A stretch of 62,827 nt of DNA from Clostridia bacterium (GTDB lineage: Bacteria; Bacillota; Clostridia; Lachnospirales; Cellulosilyticaceae): assembly GCA_029239755.1 (NCBI GenBank), contig JARBUI010000020.1:1-62827 (forward strand), given 5' to 3'. Shown here one piece after another: positions 1 through 9,021 of the stretch. The translations under genes and the position numbers were made by a program. The notes under the pieces were generated by a model. That model was given only the letters and a program-made list of their open reading frames with translations. It had not been told where the DNA came from and ran no database searches. How positions within the stretch are numbered: the first letter of the stretch is position 1; each line of letters begins with the position of its first letter.

Positions 1-95
1 CCCCGCCAGACCAATTACTCCCTTTATTATAAATTAAAATAAGTGCAGCCGTCTTATCAGTTATACTGACTTAACAACTACACTTTTATAGTACC

Positions 96-128
96 AAAAA
101 GCACCTCATTTTATTAAAAAACAAGGTG
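96..128 (-). terminator. Probable intrinsic terminator of the M16C peptidase gene
   Basis: Reading the minus strand, CACCT and AGGTG arms enclose a loop with a second short T/A pairing and are followed by CTTTTT. It lies 20 bases past the stop codon of the peptidase gene. The stem is short, so confidence is moderate. Confidence 0.5.
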
Positions 129-148
129 TCCCATTCTATTCATTATGA

Positions 149-3082
149 TTAAGGCAATCTCAGGATCGATTTAAAAATCTTTTTGCTCTTTTTTATTTTT
201 TCTGCCTTTCCAATAACACAGACTATATTTTGGCTGACGGCTTCATCAAACAAATCCGCATAGAACCAGATATCCTCAATCGTCGTACTTAGTATTTCTT
301 CACGCGTTTTTTGTAACATAGCATTCGTAATACCACAAAGATAAGAAGTGAGTGTCCTCTCACTTCTTTGCTCAAGGCTTATGGGACTATCCAGCATACC
401 GATGGTGCCAATAATATATCTATGCAGCTCACTTTCATCTAAACTTAGTGTTCTTAAAAACTTCCCTATTCCTTGATATACTTCAAGCGTCTCTAAAAGA
501 CCAGGGTCCGAATATGAGCAAATAACCAAAGTTCCATCCGTGCTAACCATGACATTACATTCATAGGCTCCCCCCTGCAAACGAACTTTATCCCATAGAT
601 AAGTACTCTCTAAAATATGACATACAACCTGCAGTGATCCATAACACTTATAGCCTAAGGTCTTATAATTAACCCCTTGCACCACACTTTGCAGATTATT
701 TATAGTAAGATAACCTTCATTTTTTATAGTTGGTTCAAGCGTATATATATGTTTGTTTAATTTTTTATCTTTTAAACTATCTATAAGTAAACTAAGGTGC
801 TCCTCAATTGTTTTATGATTTTTCTCTTCAGCTGTTACTGCTATTGTAAGATGTGATTTACTTATGATTTTTCCATAAACTTCACATAGTTTATCACTTA
901 TTTCTTTGAAGTTTTCATCGAATTGATCACAGAGATGTTTTATAAAATGATAATACTCTATACCTGAAACCAAATCTTCATAAGCCCCAGCATGTGTAAT
1001 ATAAGAATAAAGTCTTTTAGCTGCCACATACTCAGGCGCACCGCCAAAACTTCTTTCTAGTTCATATTGAATAGACTCTATTATTTCTTTTATCTTTGAC
1101 TGCTCAGTGAACTTTGTACTGCTTAAGACCTCCTGCATAATTAGAATAAAATGTGGCAGTTCCTTTATAAGCAGTTTCCCTGTTATCTTAAAGAAAGGCT
1201 TATAGTCACTTTCATTTTCTACATTTGCATAAGCATTGATAAGACATCCGAGCCCGCCCAAATGGGTGTTGATGATTTGATCAATCTCAAGGTAAGTATA
1301 ACTTTCAGTTCCAAGATAAGTAACGAGACTAGATAAAAGGCCTATATAAGGGATATCTTCTTCGCATACTGCCGTTGTATCAAATAATAAATGAATGTAA
1401 ATAATATCTTTTGCATCATCCGGGTTAAAAATAACCCTTATTCCTTCTAATGTATTTTCTTGAAGGATATTTGTTTCTGCCGCTTTGCACACATCATCAA
1501 GACTTAACACAGGCAGGTTTTGCAGCGACTCTTTTAAATTAGGACTATTCTGCATAGTATCAAGCTCACGATTATCCACAATAAGTTTAGCTATTTGCTG
1601 GGTTGTTAAACTTTTCTTATAGCGCTTAAGCATTTTTTCTCGTATGACTTGTTTTTCTTCTTCTAATGTCTTTGATGGCTCAAGTACAGTAAATACTCTA
1701 TGTGTATTTTCTAAAAAATACTTTTTTATAAGTTCTTCAAAATATCCTTTCTCTGCTTTCTTTTTTATCTTTTCAAGATTCTCTTCATATCTAAGATACG
1801 CAAAGGGATCTCCCCCATACAAATAGCTATTTTCTATAAGTTCACTGCAAACAACACCTCTTGGTTCAAAAGGAAACTCTGCTTCTTTAAGTCCAAATTC
1901 AATAGTACTTATTGATGCTTGAAGTAATTTCTGATCAATCCCCTGATATGCAAGCTGTTCTAACACTTGAAAAACAGCCCGCTCGAAATATGTTCTTTGA
2001 CTGCAGCAGGCATCTCTTAAAACAATAGAAAAAATGGGCTGACGTCTGCAGCTGTCATATCCTCCTTCATCAATACATTTTCCAAGGCTGTTGTGTACAA
2101 TTAAACTTTCAACAAGCGGGGATGAAGAACTTTTAAGAAGCATATGCTCAAGTATCTCAAATGCTAATCTAAGTTCAGTGTTCTCCGAAGTTCCTATAAC
2201 GAAACTCAAGGCAAAAATCGCCTTTTGCGAAACATCCAGTTCTTCTGAAACAGAATACTTTTCACAAACTGTTATAGGTGCACTTAAAGTCTGCTGCAAG
2301 GTGATCTCTGCCTCAACCCTTTTCTTATCAAAAAATCTAAGATATTCCTTATCTAAAAGTTCTAACTGAGAAAGTATTTCTGCATTGCCATAAAGGCAAA
2401 TACAAGCATTTGAAGGATGATAATACTTACTATAAAAATCTAAAAACTCATTATAGGTTAGTTTTACTATTTCTTCTGGTATTCCCCCAGAGTCATAACG
2501 GTATACCGTATCAGGAAAAAGTGATTTGTGTATGGTATGCTCAAGAACAGCAGAAGGATCATCATACTCTCCTAACATTTCATTGTACACTACCCCATTA
2601 TATGTGATATTATCCTTTTTACTTCTAAGTTCATAATGCCAGCCTTCCTGCCTAAAATACCTATCATCTGAAGTTACCAGAGGATTAAATACTAGGTCCA
2701 TATAAACTTGTATGAGGTTCAAAAGATCTTTTTCATTTTTACTTGCACAATAGTACATCGTCATATCTTGATAAGTACAAGCGTTTAGTGCTGTACACAA
2801 AGAGCCCTTTTGAATTTCTATAAATGTATCTTTAAGGGGATACTTCTTTGATGAACAGCATACAGCATGTTCTACAATATGGGCTGTGCCGGTATTATCT
2901 TCAGGTGGTGTTTTAAAGGTTATTGTAAATACCTTATTTTCGTCATTATTTAATATATGAATAAGTTTAGCCCCACTTTTATCATGCTCAAAAAGCTGGG
3001 CCACTCCATCTAACTCTTTTATATACGTTTCTTCAATTAATCTAAAACCATTATAAATCTTATTAACTTCTAAATTCATCAT
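149..3082 (-). CDS. Zinc metallopeptidase, M16C (PreP/insulinase-like) family
   Basis: Large two-half insulinase-type peptidase; the family degrades short unstructured peptides inside a closed chamber. The inverted zinc motif HIVEH is at residues 68-72 (His68, Glu71, His72) and the distal metal ligand is probably Glu168 in the VVYNEM segment. The segment after HIVEH (KYPLKDTF...QKGSL) is typical of the M16C subgroup. At 977 residues it has the full family length. There is no signal peptide, so a cytoplasmic location is inferred. The start has two adjacent ATG codons behind GAGAGGG. It appears to be monocistronic, with its own terminator downstream. The family is certain; the natural substrate is unknown. 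Confidence 0.92.
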   Translation of the reverse strand: MMNLEVNKIYNGFRLIEETYIKELDGVAQLFEHDKSGAKLIHILNNDENKVFTITFKTPPEDNTGTAHIVEHAVCCSSKKYPLKDTFIEIQKGSLCTALNACTYQDMTMYYCASKNEKDLLNLIQVYMDLVFNPLVTSDDRYFRQEGWHYELRSKKDNITYNGVVYNEMLGEYDDPSAVLEHTIHKSLFPDTVYRYDSGGIPEEIVKLTYNEFLDFYSKYYHPSNACICLYGNAEILSQLELLDKEYLRFFDKKRVEAEITLQQTLSAPITVCEKYSVSEELDVSQKAIFALSFVIGTSENTELRLAFEILEHMLLKSSSSPLVESLIVHNSLGKCIDEGGYDSCRRQPIFSIVLRDACCSQRTYFERAVFQVLEQLAYQGIDQKLLQASISTIEFGLKEAEFPFEPRGVVCSELIENSYLYGGDPFAYLRYEENLEKIKKKAEKGYFEELIKKYFLENTHRVFTVLEPSKTLEEEKQVIREKMLKRYKKSLTTQQIAKLIVDNRELDTMQNSPNLKESLQNLPVLSLDDVCKAAETNILQENTLEGIRVIFNPDDAKDIIYIHLLFDTTAVCEEDIPYIGLLSSLVTYLGTESYTYLEIDQIINTHLGGLGCLINAYANVENESDYKPFFKITGKLLIKELPHFILIMQEVLSSTKFTEQSKIKEIIESIQYELERSFGGAPEYVAAKRLYSYITHAGAYEDLVSGIEYYHFIKHLCDQFDENFKEISDKLCEVYGKIISKSHLTIAVTAEEKNHKTIEEHLSLLIDSLKDKKLNKHIYTLEPTIKNEGYLTINNLQSVVQGVNYKTLGYKCYGSLQVVCHILESTYLWDKVRLQGGAYECNVMVSTDGTLVICSYSDPGLLETLEVYQGIGKFLRTLSLDESELHRYIIGTIGMLDSPISLEQRSERTLTSYLCGITNAMLQKTREEILSTTIEDIWFYADLFDEAVSQNIVCVIGKAEKIKKSKKIFKSILRLP

Positions 3083-3178
3083 GAGGCCCTCTCTAAACGC
3101 TATTGCACTTTCAGTTTACTTAAACAATCTATTTTATTATAACACATAATCTTACATCTGAAGGCCTGTGACTTATGA

Positions 3179-4201
3179 CTAAATAATATATTGAATGATT
3201 TTATTTTCAAATAAGCGGTCTAATTCCACCTCGAAAAAAGATTTCATCTCACTTAAATCTTCTTTTGTATAAACATATTTTCCATAGCCAAATTGTCCAT
3301 ATTTGAATTTTCTTTCTTCTTCATTCATAGGAAGTGTTGTTTCAGGAAATATTTGCAGGATAGTATTCTTTGCTTTTGCTGTGAATCTGTGTGAGATAAT
3401 TTCAAAGTGAATCGTTATGGCTTTATTTTGCGGCATCATCTCTTTTAAATTTTCTAAAAGTCTCCTGTAATCATCCCGCCAGCCTGCATAAAGCAGCACT
3501 GGGGCTATAATGAACCCTATGTTATAATCTTTGTCAGCCAGCCTTGCTGCTGCCTCAATTCTCGTTTTAACAGAAGACGTGAAGTGTTCATAGTCTTTAA
3601 TGACTTTTTCAGTATTTAAACTAAAGCGTACTGTTGTATGCCCATTATGTTTAGCCTCAAGCAAGCTATCAATATCATTATACTTTGTAACAAATCGAAA
3701 TCTGCCAAGTTCTGTATTTCCAAAATACTCTATTACGTTTTTTAAAGTATGTGTATAGGGTTCTACAGGAATGGGGTCAGATGTGGCTGCTCCTTCAAAC
3801 AGTGTTATGTCTGGTTTTCGCTCCTGCATGTATTTCTCTGCCTGACTTAAAATCTCATCAATATTAACATGCACTCTAACAAATGGTTTATCACCTAACT
3901 GCGTATTTAAATAACAGTATTCACATTGACCCATGCAGCCGCTTACAAGGGGCAGCTGATAATGTGCTGATGGCTTGCAGCTTTCAAACCTAAGACTCTT
4001 TTTAACTCCAACAACTAATATTTTTTTGCCTGCTCTGTATTTCTCATACATGTTTTCACCTGGAATGAGTGGTCCGACCCTATTAGATGATGCTTCAATT
4101 ATTTTTACATTGGACTCTTTTTTAAATCTGTCATATATTTGACTTCCTAGTGCATAATCTAACGAACCTTTTTCAAAAATAACTGTATTTGGAACAAACA
4201 T
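3179..4201 (-). CDS. splB: Spore photoproduct lyase (radical SAM DNA repair enzyme)
   Basis: Repairs the UV-induced thymine dimer (spore photoproduct) during spore germination by radical SAM chemistry. Cys89, Cys93 and Cys96 form the CX3CX2C cluster motif typical of this family. The downstream segment that reads FEAACTSD in Bacillus is FEGAATSD here (residues 135-142), so the hydrogen-donating cysteine of the Bacillus enzyme is Ala139. A cysteine at residue 75 (FESCKPSA) could stand in for it. Length (340 aa) is normal. The start ATG follows GGGAGGTG. It is divergent from the flavodiiron gene. I could not identify a forespore sigma-G promoter by eye. Product call is firm; the alternative H-donor is inference. 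Confidence 0.93.
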   Translation of the reverse strand: MFVPNTVIFEKGSLDYALGSQIYDRFKKESNVKIIEASSNRVGPLIPGENMYEKYRAGKKILVVGVKKSLRFESCKPSAHYQLPLVSGCMGQCEYCYLNTQLGDKPFVRVHVNIDEILSQAEKYMQERKPDITLFEGAATSDPIPVEPYTHTLKNVIEYFGNTELGRFRFVTKYNDIDSLLEAKHNGHTTVRFSLNTEKVIKDYEHFTSSVKTRIEAAARLADKDYNIGFIIAPVLLYAGWRDDYRRLLENLKEMMPQNKAITIHFEIISHRFTAKAKNTILQIFPETTLPMNEEERKFKYGQFGYGKYVYTKEDLSEMKSFFEVELDRLFENKIIQYII

Positions 4202-4303
4202 ACTGCACCTCCCTGCCTATGATTTATTATTTTTGTCCCATTCCATCTGTTTTATAAGGGCTAAAAAGAATAAAATCCTCTAAATGGTTTAATCGCATAA
4301 GTA

Positions 4304-4331
4304 TTGACAATAATCCTATTTATTTTATAAT
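4304..4331 (+). promoter_or_regulatory. Sigma-A promoter of the flavodiiron protein gene
   Basis: A consensus TTGACA (4304-4309) and a consensus TATAAT (4326-4331) are separated by 16 bases and lie 44 bases upstream of the start codon. The -10 element is inside the PerR-like box described separately. Confidence 0.75.
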
Positions 4332-4339
4332 TATTCTTA
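4325..4339 (+). promoter_or_regulatory. PerR-like operator overlapping the -10 of fprA
   Basis: The 15-base element TTATAATTATTCTTA matches the PerR consensus TTATAATnATTATAA at 12 of 14 defined positions. It covers the -10 element, a position suited to repression that is lifted by peroxide. PerR binding is inferred; perR itself is not in the window. Confidence 0.5.
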
Positions 4340-4374
4340 AATGATATAAATAATTAAATAAGGGAGTTACTCAT

Positions 4375-5583
4375 ATGTATAAACAACTTAATATTACATC
4401 GGACTTATTTTGGGTAGGTGCACTTGACCCTAATCTTAGAGTATTTGACATCATTATGGAGACACAATTTGGTACAAGCTATAATAGTTATGTGCTTAAG
4501 GGCAGCGAGGGTCTTGCAGTATTCGAAACAGTAAAAGATAAATTTTTTGATGATTATTTAGAAAAGTTAAAAGTTATTGCAGATCCAGCAGAGATAAATT
4601 ATATTATTGTTAACCATACAGAACCCGATCATGCTGGCTCTGTTGCAAAACTTTTATCTTATGCTAAAGACGCTACAGTACTTGGAAGTGCACAAGCTAT
4701 TAAATTTTTAGGAAATATTGTTAATGCTCCGTTCAAAAGCCAGGTTGTCAAAGATGGAGACAGTGTGTCTCTTGGGAACAAAACCATTCGTTTTATCAGT
4801 GCCCCTTTCCTTCATTGGCCAGACACTATTTATTCCTATATCGAAGAAGATAAAGCACTGATAACATGTGATTCATTTGGTGCACACTATTCTGATGAAC
4901 GTGTTCTTAAAAGTGCCCTGCCTGCTGACAAAGACGAGGACTACTTATCAGCTTATAAATACTACTTTGACATGATTATGGGGCCTTTTAAACCTTCTGT
5001 TCTAAGTGCTCTCGGTAAAATAAAACCTTTAGCACTCGATTATATTTGCCCAGGCCATGGTATGGTACTGGACGCTTCAAATATGGATAAATATATAGCC
5101 CTTTACCAGGAATGGGCCTCACCATACAAACGCCCTACACCTAGTATTGTCATTGCTTATGTTTCCGCTTATGGCTATACAGAGATGCTTGCAAATCAAA
5201 TTAAAAAAGGCATCGAGTCAGCCTCTAAGAACGTTGATATTTTGGTATACGACTTAGGCAGTTCTGATATCAATGCTGTATTACATGAAATAGGTGAGTG
5301 TACAGGTCTTTTATTAGGCTCCCCTACAATTGTCGGAGATACACTCCCTCAAATTTGGCAGATTCTTTCTTCATTAAATCCAATTATTCATAAAGGCATT
5401 AAGGCAAGTTGTTTTGGTTCTTACGGCTGGAGCGGAGAAGCTGTTAAAAACATTCACCAAAGACTTACACAACTTAGATTTCCTATTCCGGTAGAGCCAC
5501 TCAGTATTTTATTTAAGCCAAGTGAAGAAGACCTTCAAAAAGCTCTTGAATTCGGCCGCGATTTTGCAGCTAAAGTCCTATAA
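4375..5583 (+). CDS. fprA: Flavodiiron protein (A-type flavoprotein), O2/NO reductase
   Basis: Cytoplasmic diiron-FMN enzyme that reduces O2 (or NO) to water (or N2O), protecting anaerobes. The N-terminal metallo-beta-lactamase-like half carries the diiron motif HTEPDH (His81, Glu83, Asp85, His86), further ligands in LHWPDT, CDSFGAH and CPGHG segments, and the C-terminal half from about residue 255 is a flavodoxin domain with the phosphate-binding loop SAYGYTE. The 402-aa length is typical; there is no fused rubredoxin or reductase domain, so electrons must come from a separate partner, possibly rubredoxin. A strong promoter and PerR-like box precede it and a long hairpin terminator follows. 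Confidence 0.93.
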   Translation: MYKQLNITSDLFWVGALDPNLRVFDIIMETQFGTSYNSYVLKGSEGLAVFETVKDKFFDDYLEKLKVIADPAEINYIIVNHTEPDHAGSVAKLLSYAKDATVLGSAQAIKFLGNIVNAPFKSQVVKDGDSVSLGNKTIRFISAPFLHWPDTIYSYIEEDKALITCDSFGAHYSDERVLKSALPADKDEDYLSAYKYYFDMIMGPFKPSVLSALGKIKPLALDYICPGHGMVLDASNMDKYIALYQEWASPYKRPTPSIVIAYVSAYGYTEMLANQIKKGIESASKNVDILVYDLGSSDINAVLHEIGECTGLLLGSPTIVGDTLPQIWQILSSLNPIIHKGIKASCFGSYGWSGEAVKNIHQRLTQLRFPIPVEPLSILFKPSEEDLQKALEFGRDFAAKVL

Positions 5584-5593
5584 TTCTATATTC

Positions 5594-5631
5594 AAAAGAG
5601 TCTCTCATATTTTAGTATGAGAGACTCTTTT
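5594..5631. terminator. Bidirectional terminator between fprA and the AEC transporter
   Basis: Perfect 16-base stem (AAAAGAGTCTCTCATA and its complement) with a 6-base loop. A-run and T-run flank both sides, so it can end transcription of the convergent genes on both strands. Confidence 0.85.
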
Positions 5632-5654
5632 CAGTATAACTAAATAGGATCAAG

Positions 5655-6593
5655 TTATAGACTTATAAGCATTAATCCTATATATGCAGCAAATGATAAA
5701 AGTGTATAATAAACTAACATTTGACTAAACAGCTCTTCCTCTTCTTTATTATCCTTTATGAACAAAGGTAATATATAAGGCGGCGGGAGCATTAAGAAGA
5801 AATAAAATGCAACGTCAAACAAACGATCTACTTTTCCTATAAAAGTATGTATGAGAAACAGGGTAATTACTCCAAGTATGCCTACACTTAAAGCTCTTGT
5901 TAAAATGTATTGTATGACTTTTTTGATCTGCACCTCTTTGATAACCATGGAATAGCCAATGACAATAAGAATAAGAGGTGAAGTCAGCTGCGAAAGAAGT
6001 GATAATGTTTGTATAACACTCTTTCCCAAAAAACCTCCTGAAATAAAATCATATATGCCTGCTATATTAACAGCAATCCCAACTATAATTGCTAGGATAA
6101 TGGGTGAGAATGCAAAGGATTTTATCGTATCTTTTATATTAAAATTCCCAGTATTTCTATATTCCAACAAAGGGACATAGATAAACCAAATAAAAATTTC
6201 ATGTCCTAACCCCATCAGCATAATTACATTGAGGTGCTCGATTCCCCATAGAGCTGTAAAAAGCCCAATACCTACCATGCCTAGTTCAAATCCTGTAAAA
6301 AATCCAGGTGCAAACTTTTCTCCAAAACCCTTGCGATAGTACTTATTAATCCAAGTACCTACTCCATAAAGAATGCAGCACATCATAAAAACTAATACAA
6401 ATATAACAATATACTTTGTTTCTAACTTTGATTTAGAAAATGACAAAAAAAGTACTGATGGCAATGCAACCTTAGTAATAAGCTGTTTTAAACCATTAAC
6501 AACTGAAAAACTTATAACCTGCCGTTCTCTTAGAATAATGCCAAGTCCAATGATTAATACTACCGGCAACAACTTTTCAATTAGCTCAAACAT
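5655..6593 (-). CDS. AEC (auxin efflux carrier) family transporter
   Basis: Integral membrane carrier of 312 residues with about ten hydrophobic segments in the two-bundle arrangement of AEC permeases; bacterial members commonly export or import organic acids such as malate. The N-terminal segment (LPVVLIIGLGIILRERQVIS) and the GFELGMVGIGLFTALWG and LPPPYILPLF motifs in the two halves support the family. The start ATG follows GAGGAGATGG. It is transcribed in the same direction as the upstream GalE-like gene, but a hairpin between them suggests a separate unit. Substrate cannot be read from the sequence. Confidence 0.85.
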   Translation of the reverse strand: MFELIEKLLPVVLIIGLGIILRERQVISFSVVNGLKQLITKVALPSVLFLSFSKSKLETKYIVIFVLVFMMCCILYGVGTWINKYYRKGFGEKFAPGFFTGFELGMVGIGLFTALWGIEHLNVIMLMGLGHEIFIWFIYVPLLEYRNTGNFNIKDTIKSFAFSPIILAIIVGIAVNIAGIYDFISGGFLGKSVIQTLSLLSQLTSPLILIVIGYSMVIKEVQIKKVIQYILTRALSVGILGVITLFLIHTFIGKVDRLFDVAFYFFLMLPPPYILPLFIKDNKEEEELFSQMLVYYTLLSFAAYIGLMLISL

Positions 6594-6664
6594 ATTCCAT
6601 CTCCTCTATTACCTTGTTTTGATATGAATAAGCATACGTAACAACAGCGCTTTTTCAACATAAA

Positions 6665-6697
6665 CAAGAACACAGTATACTTATAAGTGTAACTGTG
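6665..6697 (-). terminator. Probable terminator of the GalE-like gene
   Basis: On the minus strand CACAGT and ACTGTG arms surround an inner palindrome ACTTATAAGT and are followed by TTCTTGTTT. It lies 22 bases past the stop codon. Confidence 0.55.
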
Positions 6698-6719
6698 CCC
6701 TGTCACGTAATAAACGATC

Positions 6720-7397
6720 TTAACTTTCGTATCCCTCAAATGCAGGAATCTGTTTCACACTGATTTGTTTATTTGAAATGTTGATTTCGTAAGTGTGCAG
6801 ACAGCCTTCCTGTATTTGCTTAAATGCGTTAATGTATAAACTGCACATATCTTCAACCTTTACATCTTCTCTTGTATAAACATTTCCCTGGCTATCCAGG
6901 TATCTCATAATTTTGATACCCCAACTTTTATCAACTTGATAGACCTCTTTTAAAATACGCTCTATCATAAGCTTTGCGCTTCCATAAACCGTTGAACCTT
7001 CTCCATTATCACCATAAAAGCCCTCAGAAGAACTAAACACCATCTTTTTAATATTATATTCACTCATAACTTCACAAAGCATCAGTGTACTTGTAAGATT
7101 TGTGTGATAGTACTTAATAGGCTGATCTTTACAAGGCCCTGTTGATTTAATGCCTGCAAAATGGATAACACCCTCTACTTCATTTTCTTTAAATATACGT
7201 TCTACTATCTCTTTATGTGCAAGATCCATTGCATAAAGCTTAAAATCTTTGCCGCTTTTCTCTCTAATTTGCGCCAGTGTTGCCGCATTGGAGGTTAAAA
7301 AATTATCTACAATAATAACTTCGTATCCTTGTTTTAAAAGTTCAATACATACATGAGATCCCGTATAGCCTGCGCCGCCTGTAACTAAAATAGCCAT
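6720..7397 (-). CDS. Shortened UDP-glucose 4-epimerase-like SDR protein
   Basis: Extended short-chain dehydrogenase/epimerase related to GalE. The NAD-binding loop GGAGYTGS (residues 7-14), the serine cluster SSS (122-124), catalytic Tyr138 and Lys142 (YGSAK) and the IHFAG strand are all intact. It has only 225 residues against about 330 in GalE. By comparison with the family, about 25 residues before the Tyr, about 45 after the MRY strand and most of the C-terminal sugar-binding domain are missing, yet the frame is open and a GGAGGA ribosome site is present. The loss of the substrate domain makes true GalE activity doubtful. It may be a minimal SDR with another substrate or a slowly decaying copy. 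Confidence 0.75.
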   Translation of the reverse strand: MAILVTGGAGYTGSHVCIELLKQGYEVIIVDNFLTSNAATLAQIREKSGKDFKLYAMDLAHKEIVERIFKENEVEGVIHFAGIKSTGPCKDQPIKYYHTNLTSTLMLCEVMSEYNIKKMVFSSSEGFYGDNGEGSTVYGSAKLMIERILKEVYQVDKSWGIKIMRYLDSQGNVYTREDVKVEDMCSLYINAFKQIQEGCLHTYEINISNKQISVKQIPAFEGYES

Positions 7398-7518
7398 AAA
7401 TCATTCCTCCCTAATTATCTTCTCTAAAAGTGCTAAATACACCTTATTATATAATAAAAGAGATAAGAATGTAAAATATTTCATATGAATTATCTTGAAA
7501 TTATATTTTTTTATCTGT

Positions 7519-8700
7519 CTATTCTTGAACTAATAATCTTGGGGCGGCAGTTTTAATTGCAATTGCCCCTAAAGGTGCTGTTATAACAATAGATAAAACA
7601 GCAATAGCTAAAATCAAATTCCCATCTGCTATGCCTAGGGCTAACGGGACTGCTCCCATTGCAGCTTGAACTGTAGCCTTAGGAACATAGGCTATAACAC
7701 AAAACATTTTTTCTTTCAAATTAAGATTCGTTCCTAAAACTGATAAGCCCACGCCTATACTCCTCCCCACTAGACCAATGAGGATAATCACTAAGCCAAC
7801 TCCTCCTGACTTTAAGGCAACAGTAATATTCACCTCGGCTCCAACGAGTACAAAAAGGAGTATTTCAGCAAAGACCCATATCTTATTAAATTTATGAGCA
7901 AGCCGCTCTCCTACTAAAGGCATTTTTTCAAAAAGAATAAACCCAATAGTCATAACCCCTAAAAGACTGGCTATTTGAACCTTATTTTTTAATAAGGTTT
8001 CAAGTGTACTAAGTAAAATAGCAATGCCTAGTATCACCAGAACCTTTTTGCTGTCTCTCATATGATGTCTTGAAAACAATCTGACTAGAATAAATCCAAT
8101 GACTCCTCCAAGGGCAATCCCGAATAGTATCGATACTGGTATGCCTAATAACTGCAGCCCTATATTAATGCTGCTTCCACTGTATAACCCCACAAACGCA
8201 CTAAATAAGGTGATGGCAACTACATCATCTATAGAAGCCCCTGCTAAAATCAAGGTTGGAATACTCTTATTTGTCCCTAACTTTATTTCTATAAAGTTTA
8301 ACATTTGAGGGACAATAACTGCTGGAGAAACTGCTGCAATAATAAAGCCTAATATTCCTCCCTGAACAAATGAAAAGCCTAATAATTCAGTTGCTGCAAA
8401 AGCAATAGCAGCCCCTTCTATTATCCCTGGAATACAACTCATCTTGAGAGCCGTACTTCCTACTTTTTTTAAATCATCTGTGCGAATACCAATTCCTGCT
8501 CGCAGCAAAATAATAATAAGTGCTATTTGCCTCAGGTCTTTCGATATACTCATAGTATCTGATCCAATTATACGAAGCCCATATGGCCCTATTATGACCC
8601 CTACTATCAGCATCCCCAGCAGCCCAGGTAACTTTAGCTTAGTAAAAATCCAATTCGCAAACATCCCCAATAATATAATGATTCCTAAACTTGCTGCCAT
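7519..8700 (-). CDS. Cation:proton antiporter (CPA2/KefB-NhaP type), fluoride-riboswitch controlled
   Basis: Integral membrane antiporter of 393 residues with about 12-13 hydrophobic segments. The core carries the ASIDDVVA motif with the paired acidic residues used for ion/proton exchange, and the SPAVIVPQ segment before it. No C-terminal TrkA-N or TrkA-C domain is attached. The start follows AAGGAGG. The leader contains a fluoride riboswitch and terminator, so the likely physiological role is fluoride or coupled proton/cation export under fluoride stress; this is inferred from the leader, since such antiporters are known members of fluoride-riboswitch regulons. The ion is otherwise not deducible. 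Confidence 0.9.
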   Translation of the reverse strand: MAASLGIIILLGMFANWIFTKLKLPGLLGMLIVGVIIGPYGLRIIGSDTMSISKDLRQIALIIILLRAGIGIRTDDLKKVGSTALKMSCIPGIIEGAAIAFAATELLGFSFVQGGILGFIIAAVSPAVIVPQMLNFIEIKLGTNKSIPTLILAGASIDDVVAITLFSAFVGLYSGSSINIGLQLLGIPVSILFGIALGGVIGFILVRLFSRHHMRDSKKVLVILGIAILLSTLETLLKNKVQIASLLGVMTIGFILFEKMPLVGERLAHKFNKIWVFAEILLFVLVGAEVNITVALKSGGVGLVIILIGLVGRSIGVGLSVLGTNLNLKEKMFCVIAYVPKATVQAAMGAVPLALGIADGNLILAIAVLSIVITAPLGAIAIKTAAPRLLVQE

Positions 8701-8752
8701 TTTTCTTCCTCCTTATAATGATGAAACATCTCTGTGTTAGTTCATGCATATC

Positions 8753-8795
8753 AAAAAACTCCTACAGACACAAAAATAGAAGTGTCTGTAGGAGT
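8753..8795 (-). terminator. Riboswitch expression-platform terminator
   Basis: On the minus strand ACTCCTACAGACAC pairs perfectly over 14 bases with GTGTCTGTAGGAGT, followed by TTTTTT. Its 5' arm contains the 3' strand (CTCCTACAG) of the fluoride aptamer, so aptamer folding and terminator formation compete. Confidence 0.88.
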
Positions 8796-8831
8796 CATTA
8801 GCATCATGCGGTTACGGTGAACTCCATCACC
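8784..8831 (-). ncRNA. Fluoride riboswitch (crcB motif)
   Basis: Reading the minus strand from 8831, the leader shows GGTGATGGAGTTCACC, then GTAACCGC, a short variable hairpin, GCTAATGAC and TCCTACAG. These match the conserved blocks of the crcB fluoride aptamer (GGnGATGnnGnnCnCC, AA, GC, GCTnATGnC, CTAC) in order and spacing. It overlaps a terminator hairpin, so fluoride binding should allow transcription into the antiporter gene. Identification is from recalled consensus, not from a covariance-model search. Confidence 0.9.
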
Positions 8832-8852
8832 TTTTATAATATCATTAGCTTT

Positions 8853-8881
8853 ATATTATCACTTGTATAACTTTAATGCAA
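8853..8881 (-). promoter_or_regulatory. Sigma-A promoter of the fluoride riboswitch leader
   Basis: On the minus strand TTGCAT and TAATAT are separated by 17 bases and the -10 lies about 20 bases before the aptamer. Confidence 0.6.
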
Positions 8882-9021
8882 CTATTTTAACCTTCTTTTC
8901 ATACCTATTTAAGGTAAGTTTTGATTTATTTTTATTTGTCTATAATAAATGGCCCTTTATGGCATAAAATGAATTAACATACTCATTAACTTAATGACTA
9001 GGATTAGAATGGGGGATTTCC

